Source: CAVUCH01 sp963739995 (GTDB lineage: Bacteria > Acidobacteriota > Vicinamibacteria > Vicinamibacterales > JAENWD01). From it: a stretch of 63,963 nucleotides of DNA. The stretch is taken from positions 1-63,963 of the forward strand of contig CAVUCH010000014.1 of the NCBI GenBank assembly GCA_963739995.1, given 5' to 3'. Every line of letters begins with the position of its first letter. The first letter of the stretch is position 1. The notes beneath the pieces were generated by a model. The model made no database searches and was not told the DNA's origin. It was given only the letters and a program-made list of their open reading frames with translations. The translations under genes were made by a program, and so were the position numbers. Of the stretch, positions 26,417 to 35,675 are shown one piece after another.

Positions 26417-26843
26417 CGGCTTGCCCGTCACCGGACGGTCTCGACCGCATGCGAACCGAAACTCTCCAAGGACCCGGTGCAGGCGTGATGCCGCGCCTGC
26501 CGAAGGCGATGCCGCCTCCCCGTCAGCGCTGATCGGACACCCCGACTGCTGGTCCTCGAGAAACGCGCGCGTGAAGGCTCCTGGAGCGCGCCGGTCTCGA
26601 GGATGCTGCGGCTCGAGCACGCTTTCCCGGGTGCGGAGCCGGGGGCGGTGCCGTCGAGACCGTCAGCATCCTCGCCTGAAATGAAATCGGATGTTCGGCG
26701 GCCGGCGGGAACGACCTCCGCCCCTGTCGATCGCCCGACGACAGCGCGATTCCCGGGGTCTGTCCTTTGCAGGCAGGTGGAACGGCGGCCCGTTCGCCGG
26801 CGCTTGTCCCATCGAGTGCGCCGTCTGCACGGTTCCGATCACC

Positions 26844-28289
26844 ATGGGTGTTCTCAGCGGTCGCTGCGCTCCCTCACTGCCGGGACTGATCACGCTTGCG
26901 TTATTGCTGATCTGCGCGCCTGCTGGCTGTGGCAGGTCCAGCAGCACCAACGTTGTCGGCCCTTCTCCCAGCAAATGTGCCGTTTCGCTGTCGAACAACA
27001 CGCCGGAGGTTCCGGCTGCCGGCGGCGCCGGGGTCATCACTGTGACTGCCCAGCGCGAATGCGTGTGGTCGGCGCACGCGGACGCGGCCTGGATCACGCT
27101 GAGCGGAACAAGCGGTCAGGGAACGGCCGCGGTGGCCTATACGGTTGTGGCGAACCCCAACGGTACGCTTCGCCGGGGACAGGTCACCGTCTCGGAGCAG
27201 AACCTCGAGATTGTGCAGGTGGCGGCGCCGTGCCGCTACGTGGTCGCGCCCTCTGTCCTGGAGGTGGGTGCCTCGGGTGGCGAGGTGAGCGTGAACCTCA
27301 CGGCCCCCGGCGGATGTGCCTGGCGCGCGCGCAGCGACGTCTCCTGGGTGAGCCGTACCGCGCCCGCCGAAGGTGACGGGAGCGCAACCCTTCGTCTGAC
27401 CGTGGCGCAGAATACGGGCGAGCTCCGGCGTGGCACGGTGACCGTCGCAGGCGTGAGCGTACAGGTGCGCCAGGTGGGGTCCGGCGTTCCCACACCGTCG
27501 CCGGGGCCCGTGCCAGTGCCGCCGACCTGCAGTTACACCGTATCGCCGGACCGAGTCATCGCGAGGCCGTCGGGTGAACAGGCGATCATCAACGTGACCG
27601 CGCAGGACGGATGCGTGTGGACGGCGAGCAGCAGTGTCGGCTGGATCGCCGCGAGCGGCGGCGGCACGGGATCCGGCTCGGTCATTCTCGCGATCGGCCC
27701 GAACGCCGGAAGTGTCAGGACCGGCACGGCGACGGTGGCCGGGAAGACGGTCACTATCCAGCAGGAGGCGTCTCGCACTTCGTGCACGTACGACATCAAA
27801 CCCACCTATTACGATGCGGGCCGCGGACCTGATGACATACGCGTCAGCGTCACCGCCCCGAGCGGCTGCGCCTGGACGGCCACGAGTCCCGCTGGATGGG
27901 TGACGGTTGTGGCGGGCGGGAGCGGTTCAGGCGACGGCACCGTGCGGCTGCTCGTCCAGGCGAACGACGGACCCGAGCGGAGGACTGACCTGACCATTGC
28001 GGGCAGCACGTTCCGGCTGCGGCAGTACGGGTGCTCCGCCAGCATCAAGCCGACGTGGTACCACGCCGGACGTGGGCCGGACGACATCAGCATTACCGTG
28101 ACCGCGGACAACGGCTGCTCGTGGACAGCCACGAGCACGGTCTCGTGGGTGACCGTCGACGAAGGCCGGTCCGGTTCAGGCAAAGGCACGGTGAGGCTGC
28201 TCGTCGAATCGAACAGCGGTGCAAAGCGCTCGGTAACGCTGAACATCGCAGGCCAGGCATTCGCACTGCGCCAATCGGGTTCGAACTAG
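26844..28289 (+). CDS. Lipoprotein with five BACON-like repeats
   Basis: I start at the ATG at 26844 (481 residues), which gives a signal peptide ending LLLICAPAGC, a lipoprotein-like site. An upstream ATG at 26691 is open but adds unlikely arginine-rich sequence. The mature part is five Ig-like BACON repeats of about 85 residues, each with Gly-Cys-x-Trp-x-Ala, a W(I/V)TV/S strand and a closing V-x-I-x-Q motif. Repeats four and five are almost duplicates (both contain AGRGPDD). A Pro-rich linker (PTPSPGPVPVPP) separates repeats two and three. BACON domains often bind carbohydrate or mucin; the ligand is unknown here. Confidence 0.85.
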   Translation: MGVLSGRCAPSLPGLITLALLLICAPAGCGRSSSTNVVGPSPSKCAVSLSNNTPEVPAAGGAGVITVTAQRECVWSAHADAAWITLSGTSGQGTAAVAYTVVANPNGTLRRGQVTVSEQNLEIVQVAAPCRYVVAPSVLEVGASGGEVSVNLTAPGGCAWRARSDVSWVSRTAPAEGDGSATLRLTVAQNTGELRRGTVTVAGVSVQVRQVGSGVPTPSPGPVPVPPTCSYTVSPDRVIARPSGEQAIINVTAQDGCVWTASSSVGWIAASGGGTGSGSVILAIGPNAGSVRTGTATVAGKTVTIQQEASRTSCTYDIKPTYYDAGRGPDDIRVSVTAPSGCAWTATSPAGWVTVVAGGSGSGDGTVRLLVQANDGPERRTDLTIAGSTFRLRQYGCSASIKPTWYHAGRGPDDISITVTADNGCSWTATSTVSWVTVDEGRSGSGKGTVRLLVESNSGAKRSVTLNIAGQAFALRQSGSN

Positions 28290-28588
28290 AGGCCGGCCCC
28301 GAACCTGCGTCGGGATGGGTCGAGCAGCTCGTACTGTCTCGCTGGAGATCCCCTGAGATCCTCACGCTGCCAGGCTGCTGCAAAAGGGCGTGTCGAAAGC
28401 GCCTCTGCATGGCATGCTGGGGCTCGCGCCCGCCGGGGCAGACGGATAAACCTGCACGCGGTGCCGGCACCCATGAAGCTTGCCCGTCGTTTTGTGTCCT
28501 TGCGAACGTCGGTGCCCCGCCGGCGACCGGCAGCCGCTCCCGCCGCGGCCGCTACTCGAGCCTGAGCCTGTTGACTCGCGCCGCTACA

Positions 28589-31462
28589 GTGTCCCCCTAC
28601 CGCCCGGCCCACCTCGTGGGCCTGTGGTCGCTCGTCGTGGCGCAGCCCGTGTACGACGTGCTCCGGCAGAACGGCGAGTTCTTCGTGGCGCATCGCGCCT
28701 CTCCGCTGGACCTCCTGCTTCTCGCAGGCACTCTCTCGATCGCGTGGCCTGCGTTACTGGCGGTGCTGGTTCGCGGCGTTGCGCGGGCCTCGAGCACTGC
28801 CGGCCGCATCCTGCACCTGGTTCTCGTGGGTGGGCTCGGGGGTATGTTCGTCTCGCAGGTGCTCGCCAGGGTCTCGTCCCTCGGTGTGGCGGCGCACCTC
28901 ACGGCTGCTCTCGCAGGCGCCGTTCTGGTCGGCTGGACGTACGCGCGCGCGTCGCCTGCGAGGCTGGTGACCGCGGTGCTCGGGCTGCTCGTACCCCTGT
29001 CGGCCGGGGCGTTTCTGCTCCATCCGGACATGGCGCCTTTCGTGCGGCCATCGGACGCCTCGCACGACGCGGCGGCGCGAATCCCGGCTGGCGCACCCCC
29101 GATCGTCGTGGTCGTGTTCGACCAGCTGCCGTTGTCGTCGTTGATGCGGCCGGACGGAGCGATCGATGTACAGCGTTATCCGGGCTTCGGTGCGCTCGCC
29201 GAGACCACCACCTGGTTTCGCAACGCGACTGCGAACGCCGAGGTTACGGGATTTGCCGTGCCTTCCCTGCTCTCAGGGACCTTGCCGCGTCGTGCACGTC
29301 TGCCAATCGCCGCGCACCATCCGCAGAACCTGTTCACTGTGCTCGGCGGGGCCTACCGGATGGAGGCGATCGAGCCGATCACACAGCTCTGCCCTGAGCG
29401 CCTGTGCCGCACCGGCGTCGAGCCTCGACGCGAGCGGCTCACGGCCATGACCCTGGATGCCTTGGTGGTGTTCCTGCATGTCGTGGCCCCGAGTGACTTG
29501 CGGGGCGGCCTGCCGTCCCTGGCGAACAACTGGAAGGACTTCCTCCCGGCGCACGACTGGCAGCGGCGCTGGGTCCAGGCGCGAGTCGACGACCGCCGCG
29601 AACCGGCCAGGCGGTTCATAGACGCGATCCGTCGGGCGGATGCGCAGCCGACTCTGTACTACCTGCACGCGCTGCTGCCTCACGAGCCGTTTCTCTACAT
29701 GCGGACGGGCCAGCAGTTCACCGGTGACACAACGCTGCCGGGACTGAACCGCGTGGGCCGATGGACATCGGAGGAGTGGCCTGTTCTTCAGGCCTACCAG
29801 CGCCACCTGCTCCAGGTGGAGTATGCCGACGCCCTGCTTCAGCGCCTGCTGAACCGGCTGAATACCGAGGGACTCTACGATCGGTCGCTCATCGTGATCA
29901 CCGCCGATCACGGCGCGAGCTTCAGGCCCGGTCGCCCGTTCAGGGGCCTCGACCGGCTCACGGCGCCCGATATCATGGCCGTGCCGCTCTTCATCAAGGC
30001 GCCGAACCAGCGCAGCGGACGCATCGACGACCGCAATATGCAGGCGATCGACGTCCTGCCGACGCTCGCCAGCATGCTCGGCGTGCATCTTCGATCAGGT
30101 GTGGGCGGCACGGCGGCCGTCGACGGCGCCACTCTTCCCACGCGTAAAGTGATGCGGCACATGGGTGCGGCGCGAGAAATGAAATTCGATGCCGGCAGGC
30201 TTGCCAGGGCGCGGATGGAGTCCGTGGCGCGGCGCTGGGAGCTGTTCGACGGGAGCGTCTCGCCGGTGCCCTCCGGTGCGCCTCGCGGGCTGCTCGGGCT
30301 CCCCGCGCCGGCGACTGCCGCGGACGCGGTGAAGGGACCGATGCAGGTGCTGCTCCGAGACCCGCAGCTGCTGCGCAACGTGGACCTCTCCGCACCGGTG
30401 CTCCCGCTCGCGCTCGAGGGGCGGCTGCTCGATCAAGAAGGCCGACCTGCGTCCTCGATGCTGGCCGTGGCTGTCAACGGGCACATCCGCGCGATCACGA
30501 GAACGCTCGATCGGCTGGCCCCGGGCACGTGGTCGGCACAGCTGGAGCCGGGTGCGCTGCAGGCAGGCGCAAACGACATCAAACTGTTTCTGGTTTCGCC
30601 GGACGGCACACAGCTGCAGCTGGCCTATGCGGCGGGGCCGCGGCCGCCAACGCTCGATCTCGCGTCGGACATGGCCGCACGGTTCTGGTCGGTTCGACAG
30701 ACGGGTTTATCGCCGCCCCAGAGCGCGCCCGTGCCCTTCCGCTGGACCGGCCGCGAGGCGTCGATCATCGTGCCGCTCGACTCGGTACCGCCACCCCGGT
30801 CGCTACGGATCGGGATCGCCCGACCACCAGCTTCCGGGGCGCGCTTGGGGCTGGCGGTGAATGACTGCGCGCTCTACGACGGACCCGTGGAATCAACGCC
30901 GTGGTACCGGACGTTCTCGCTCGCCCCTTGTCCGGGGCTCCGAACGCACGGGGAGGCGCGGATTGTCATTCGGGTGATCGGGGGAATGGCCGACCGGCCG
31001 GAGGGCGTGCCGCTCGAGACGCTGAACCTGTTTCCCGCCCCGTGGCCGCCGCCGCCGGCAGGCTTGCTCGATCTCCGCGCAGCCGTGCGCGTCGTCGGCG
31101 GCGCACGCGAAAGGGTGGCGCACACGGATCTGCTCGTCCTCGACGTGCAGAACCGTGGATCGACCGTCTGGGCGGATGCGGCAGCCGACCCCGACCTCTC
31201 CGGCAATGTCGCACTGGAACTACGCTGGCGTCGCGTCCCTTCGGGGCCGGAGGATCGCACGCAACGCCTGCGGCTCCCGCGCGTGCTCCATCCCGGAGAC
31301 GAGGTGCGAGTGGAGGTGCCGCTCGTCCCACCACCCTCGGTCACCGGCGGCGGTCCCTGGGACGTCGCCGTCGTGCCGGTCACGACCGCAGGAGCGCAGA
31401 TTGCGCTTGAAGCCCCGCCCACCATCCGCGTCCGCGCGGCGCCGGCCGATGGCACGGAGTGA
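28589..31462 (+). CDS. Membrane alkaline-phosphatase-superfamily (sulfatase/LtaS-like) protein
   Basis: From a GTG at 28589 the product is 957 residues. The start is uncertain and the frame stays open upstream. Four or five membrane helices fill residues 5-145. The catalytic domain has VVVVFDQLP (Asp178), EVTGFAVPSLLSG with Thr220 at the nucleophile position, and ITADHGAS (Asp440, His441), as in LtaS-like and phosphoethanolamine-transferase relatives rather than true sulfatases, which need Cys or Ser. A beta-rich region follows after residue 600. It may transfer or remove phospho-groups at the cell surface. It lies 300 bases after the BACON lipoprotein gene on the same strand. Confidence 0.8.
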   Translation: MSPYRPAHLVGLWSLVVAQPVYDVLRQNGEFFVAHRASPLDLLLLAGTLSIAWPALLAVLVRGVARASSTAGRILHLVLVGGLGGMFVSQVLARVSSLGVAAHLTAALAGAVLVGWTYARASPARLVTAVLGLLVPLSAGAFLLHPDMAPFVRPSDASHDAAARIPAGAPPIVVVVFDQLPLSSLMRPDGAIDVQRYPGFGALAETTTWFRNATANAEVTGFAVPSLLSGTLPRRARLPIAAHHPQNLFTVLGGAYRMEAIEPITQLCPERLCRTGVEPRRERLTAMTLDALVVFLHVVAPSDLRGGLPSLANNWKDFLPAHDWQRRWVQARVDDRREPARRFIDAIRRADAQPTLYYLHALLPHEPFLYMRTGQQFTGDTTLPGLNRVGRWTSEEWPVLQAYQRHLLQVEYADALLQRLLNRLNTEGLYDRSLIVITADHGASFRPGRPFRGLDRLTAPDIMAVPLFIKAPNQRSGRIDDRNMQAIDVLPTLASMLGVHLRSGVGGTAAVDGATLPTRKVMRHMGAAREMKFDAGRLARARMESVARRWELFDGSVSPVPSGAPRGLLGLPAPATAADAVKGPMQVLLRDPQLLRNVDLSAPVLPLALEGRLLDQEGRPASSMLAVAVNGHIRAITRTLDRLAPGTWSAQLEPGALQAGANDIKLFLVSPDGTQLQLAYAAGPRPPTLDLASDMAARFWSVRQTGLSPPQSAPVPFRWTGREASIIVPLDSVPPPRSLRIGIARPPASGARLGLAVNDCALYDGPVESTPWYRTFSLAPCPGLRTHGEARIVIRVIGGMADRPEGVPLETLNLFPAPWPPPPAGLLDLRAAVRVVGGARERVAHTDLLVLDVQNRGSTVWADAAADPDLSGNVALELRWRRVPSGPEDRTQRLRLPRVLHPGDEVRVEVPLVPPPSVTGGGPWDVAVVPVTTAGAQIALEAPPTIRVRAAPADGTE

Positions 31463-31506
31463 CGGGCGCCCGTGCGTGTCGGCTTCCCGACCGTGAAGAC
31501 GCGGCA

Positions 31507-31887
31507 CTAGCGTGGGACGAACTCGAGCGTTGTCGCTCGACGCAACGGCTCCGCGAATCCGTGCACCCATTTCTGCGAGGCGGGTGTGTCGTACTTGGTG
31601 TCGTACGCGGCGTCAATCGCATCGAGTAGCCGCTCCCCGCGGACTCTCTTTCCACGGACGCGAATCTCGCGCCCGCTGGGAATCTGAATCACTCCTCGCG
31701 GCTCTTCGATGAACGCCCGGAACCAGCCGCCGGGCTTGTCGCTCCACGACCTGACAAAGACCCGAGTATTGACGACGACCACCCACACGCCGGTCGGGCG
31801 GTGTTCCGTGCCTGAGCGGACTCCGACGATCTTCGCACCTGCGAGAGCGGCGATGACCGGCTTGGAGAAGGCGTGCTGGGTGCTCAT
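31507..31887 (-). CDS. DUF2255 family protein
   Basis: The 126-residue protein has the DUF2255 plan: a VWVVVVNTRVFVRSW strand, GGWFRAFIEEPRG, then IPSGREIRVRGKRV and a C-terminal IDAAYDTKY. The family is small and soluble with a split-barrel-like look and no assigned reaction. GAGG lies just upstream of the ATG. It converges on the preceding gene with a 44-base gap. Confidence 0.82.
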   Translation of the reverse strand: MSTQHAFSKPVIAALAGAKIVGVRSGTEHRPTGVWVVVVNTRVFVRSWSDKPGGWFRAFIEEPRGVIQIPSGREIRVRGKRVRGERLLDAIDAAYDTKYDTPASQKWVHGFAEPLRRATTLEFVPR

Positions 31888-32790
31888 CAGGCCTCAGGAC
31901 TTGTCCACTGCGGCGGAGCCGTCCGTCGGCGTTGCTCTCTCGAGTCTCGCACGGCCGTCCGCACGATTCCTGAAAGCGCACTTCCATCCAGCTTGACCAG
32001 GATCAGTCCTGCGGAGTCTTGATCAATTGTAAGCGTTCAGGATCGCCGAGCCCTGCGCCGGGGCGGCTTAGAAACCGGGCGCCCCGAATGCAGGCAGACT
32101 CTCACCACCGGCGGCCGGCATCCGACGCGCCGTGGAGGGTCGGGTTACCGCGAGGCAGTCTCACCGAGAAGTTGACGGGGGTGGCCCGGAGGAAGGCCAT
32201 CCCCGTCGACCGGGCAACGAGATAGCTGGGGCATCAACAGGTTTATCGGTCAAAAGCGAATCCAGCGTGAGCGTCCCTGACGCACGGGCAGTTGGCGACG
32301 CCGCGGTGCAGTCCGGCTCCTGCCCGGCCGATACAGCGAAACATGAGTGAGCGGACTGTCGGCCGGATGCTCTGGGTCGCGATGTTCCTGGTGCTGGTGA
32401 GCAGCATCCTGACGTTCGTGGTGACCGCGGCCAGGAATTAGGCGGGCAGAACTGGAAGGGCTTGCGCCACTCAATCGAATCGGGTTCACGGTTGGCACCA
32501 GTGCAGCCGCTCCCGCCCTCCTGACCAGTCAGCGTTGAGTGAGAAAACGCGCAGAACTCAGGGTGCACCTTCTCCCAACGTGGGCTCGCTGGAACCTGTA
32601 AGCGATCGCTCCAAGACCCCCGCTTCCGGACCGGTCCGCTGAAGGATGAAGGGACCGACACCAAGGCATGGCAGGCGCGTCACTCAATAAAAAGCCCGCG
32701 ATCTGTCGGCGGATTCGGGTGGGAGGATGTATGCTTCGGCTCGGGCGGAAGTTCCGTCCCCCGCGCCTCCCCCTCGAAGCAGGAGAAAAC
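31888..32790. other. Gap with at most one very small gene
   Basis: Apart from the 32-codon frame at 32343 I find no coding signal in this 900-base stretch. Confidence 0.4.
32343..32441 (+). CDS. Possible 32-residue single-helix membrane peptide
   Basis: ATG to TAG encodes MSERTVGRMLWVAMFLVLV and a further 13 residues: a charged start, one clean hydrophobic helix (about 9-27) and the end TAARN. The composition is typical of small membrane proteins and unlike the arginine-rich noise frames around it. There is no clear ribosome-binding site, so this is a candidate only. Confidence 0.35.
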   Translation: MSERTVGRMLWVAMFLVLVSSILTFVVTAARN

Positions 32791-33258
32791 ATGTCGAGAA
32801 TGCGATCACCCGTCGCTACACTGGCCGCGTGCGCGGTCGCCGTGGCCGTCTGTTTTGCTGCCGACGCGAACCTGGGGACCTGGAAGCTGAATGAGGCGAA
32901 GTCGAAGCTTCCCCCGAGTGGGGCCAGGAACCACACGGTGGTCTACGCCGCTGCAGGAGAGAGCGTCAAGATCACCGTCGATGGCGTCGACGCGAGCGGC
33001 AAGCCGGTTCACAACGAGTGGACGGGAAAATTCGACGGCAACGAGTACCCCGTGACCGGGGACGCCGTGTCTGACATGCGGTCGTACAAGAGGGTGGACG
33101 ATCGGACACTGGAGTTGACCGGGAAGAAGGGTGGCAAGGTCACCCAGAGCGGCAGCATCGTCGTGTCGCCGGATGGCAAGACGCGCACGGTCACAATCAG
33201 CATGACGGACGCGAAGGGCGAGAAGGTTTCCATCACTGCGGTGTACGACAAGTCGTAG
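32791..33258 (+). CDS. Secreted protein of unknown function
   Basis: The 155-residue product starts at ATG 32791, with AGGAG five bases upstream. A signal peptide (about 1-24, cut after VCFAADA) is followed by GTWKLNEAKSKLPP, an opening found in many small exported proteins of this phylum. The remainder alternates beta strands and charged turns (YKRVDDRTLELTGKKGGK). The fold looks lipocalin- or avidin-like, but I cannot name a function. Confidence 0.78.
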   Translation: MSRMRSPVATLAACAVAVAVCFAADANLGTWKLNEAKSKLPPSGARNHTVVYAAAGESVKITVDGVDASGKPVHNEWTGKFDGNEYPVTGDAVSDMRSYKRVDDRTLELTGKKGGKVTQSGSIVVSPDGKTRTVTISMTDAKGEKVSITAVYDKS

Positions 33259-33706
33259 TCCATCGGGCCCGACGGGCGCGTGAGTCGTTCGACCGCGGGT
33301 CACCCCGGACACCAGCCGGTGCGTCATTCGCTGGTGTATCCCGCTCGCCACCAGTAACCAGCCGCTCATTGCGCTGCTGGTGTCCCGCCGCTGTGCGTCG
33401 AGGGCGTAGCGGGGCGGCAGCTCCCACTGCTCGAAGATGCACTCGTGCCTCCCCCGTCGTTGAGCTGGCCGTGCGCCACGCGATGTTCGACAACTGAATC
33501 ATTCCGTTCGCAGCAGGGGCTCCACCAGCGGCGGGCTGGACTTCCCCACTGTCCTCCGCCGGCGTCTCTTGCCGCGGGTTCTCTCTCCGCCATCCCTTGT
33601 CCGTAGCGGACACATCATTGCCTCTGTTCATCCCGCAGGGCCTTCATCATCCCGGGGTATCCTCACCACTCGTTGTGGCGAATCGTCGGTCGCGATGGAG
33701 GAAGCA

Positions 33707-34198
33707 ATGGGCCGGTTCTATCGAGCAACTCTCACCCTCGCGCTCGTGGTTCCGCTCTCGGCCTGCGCCGGCCACCGTCCAACACACATCGCGCCTGACG
33801 AATCGGTGCCGCACATTACCTGGGAGATTCGAACTGGCGGTGACCTCGGGGACGCCGACCTGGTGTGCGGGTCGCCTCAACCGGCACAAGGGTGCGTCCT
33901 CACTGCCAGCACCGAACGAGAACGGACGCTCGTGACCGTGCGCGTGTACCTCCATGCAGCTGCACGCCAGACGAGCTATCTGGGAGTTGTGCAGGTGCCG
34001 TTCATGCAAGGAGGGGTGAAGGGAGCAGACGTAAGCGCAACCGTGCCGGTGGGCAGCCAACCTGTCGGATCAAGCGTCATCGGCGAGGTGACGTCGAAGC
34101 CGGGCGAATACGCCTTCACTGTGTTACTCGATACGAAGCAGGCGGGGATGACAGATTCGCAGCGCATCGAGCAGCAGGCGCCAGTTGTGGTGAGATGA
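33707..34198 (+). CDS. Putative lipoprotein of unknown function
   Basis: The ATG at 33707 follows GGAGG by five bases and opens a 163-residue protein with a lipobox (LSAC) at residues 15-18 after a short hydrophobic stretch. The mature part is beta-rich with two cysteines (LVCGSPQPAQGCVL) that may form a disulfide. No family is recognised. The plus-strand neighbour at 32791 is also exported. Confidence 0.72.
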   Translation: MGRFYRATLTLALVVPLSACAGHRPTHIAPDESVPHITWEIRTGGDLGDADLVCGSPQPAQGCVLTASTERERTLVTVRVYLHAAARQTSYLGVVQVPFMQGGVKGADVSATVPVGSQPVGSSVIGEVTSKPGEYAFTVLLDTKQAGMTDSQRIEQQAPVVVR

Positions 34199-34387
34199 GA
34201 TCTGGAATGACTGCGTTCCCACAGCCGGGCACGATGGGTCGCAGAACCACTCGCGGGGTAGCACCTATCGGCGTCCGCGTTTCGAACCCAAGCTTCCGCA
34301 GCGTTGTTGGACACCGCACACACCGGGCACGGGATCAACGTCATGAGCGTCCAGCTGCACGAATGAGACCCGAAAACGCTGCGATTG

Positions 34388-35611
34388 ATCCGGTTTCGTG
34401 GACATCTTCCGAGAGAGGAATACGATGTCCACCATGGCAGAACGCACACCGAAGCGGTCGCGACGCAGTTTCACCGACGAGTTCAAAGCCAGCGCCGCCG
34501 GCTGGTACTCGATGAAGGCCAGACCGTCGCCGCGCGGCCGCGACCTCGGGCTGACGGAGTCGCGTTGCGCACTGGGTCGAGCACGCCGCGCAGATGGACC
34601 CACGGGAAGACCGGGCTGACGACCGCCGAGCGCGACGAGCTCGCCGCTGCGGAAGGAAACGTGTGCTCCAGGAGGAGCGCGAGATACAAAAAAGGCGGCG
34701 GCCTTCTTCGCGAAGCAGAGCCGGTAAGGTTCCGGTTCATCGCTGTGGAGAAGGCCGTGCACCGCGTCCGGATCCTGTGTCGGTGTCTGCAGGTCAGCGC
34801 GAGCGGCTACTACGCCTGGTGCCGCCGCCCGAGCGCGGCATCCCGGGAGGACCGACGCCTGAAAGTCCTCGTGCGCACGTCGTTCGAGGCGAGCAAACAG
34901 CGCTACGGCAGCCGCATTCACGAAGACCTGCGGGAGCAGCACGCGCGTGTGAGCCGCAACGGGTGATTCGCTTGATGCAGGAGGCGGGCTGCGGCCCGTC
35001 CGCGGAAGCGGTTCACCTGCACCACGAGAGCGATCACGGCCAGCCCGTCGCGGCGAATCTGCTCGATCGGCAGTTTACGGCCGGGCCCCGAATCGGCGCG
35101 GGTCGGCGACGCCACCGAGTTCGTGATGGGGAGAGCGGTAAGCTGTATCTGGCGGCCATTCTCGATCTGTTCTCCCGGTTCGTGGTCGGCTGGGCGCTGA
35201 GTGCGGCCAATGACCGCCATCTCGCCCGAAGGCGCTCGACATGGCGTTGAAGCGGCGCGGCCCGGAGCTGGGCCTGCTGCATCACTGGGATCAGGGGGGG
35301 CGTACGCCAGCGAGGACTACCAGCGGCGGCTCGATGCGTGCGGCATCACGTGTTCGATGAGCCGGCGCGGCAACTGCTACGACAACGCCGTCATGGAAGC
35401 ATTCTTCTCCTCGGTGAGAGTGAAGTCGCTGATCGATCGACAGTGCCGGCGAGGCGGAGACGCGTTGTCGACTCGAGGTGTTCTAAACCAGCGGCGGCGC
35501 CATTCGACACTGGCCAGATCAGTCGGGCGTGAACACCAGGCCGCCGCACACGGCGTGGACGCTGCCGTCAGAAAGAACGCGCACAGGGAGGAAAACGCGC
35601 AGAACGGGTAA
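34388..35611 (+). mobile_element. Decayed IS3-family insertion sequence
   Basis: An orfA-like start (KRSRRSFTDEFKASAAGWYS, 34440-34510) is followed by orfB pieces in three different frames. These are RILCRCLQVSASGYYAW near 34765, LYLAAILDLFSRFVVGWAL near 35150-35205, and YDNAVMEAFFSSVRVKSL near 35375-35430, which holds the last acidic residue of the DDE triad. At least three frame breaks separate them, so no active transposase can be made. I could not identify terminal inverted repeats or a target duplication with confidence; the ends given are those of recognisable coding sequence. Confidence 0.8.
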
Positions 35612-35675
35612 GGCAAATCAAATGGGGAAGAAGAGAGAAGAAAGGAAGGAAACACGCCACTGTACAATCCCCTGA

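Noticed and set aside
28031..28588. A 186-codon N-terminal extension of the membrane phosphatase-like protein
   Set aside because: It runs antiphase through the last BACON repeats and is Arg/Gln/His-rich; membrane helices begin only after about 28610.
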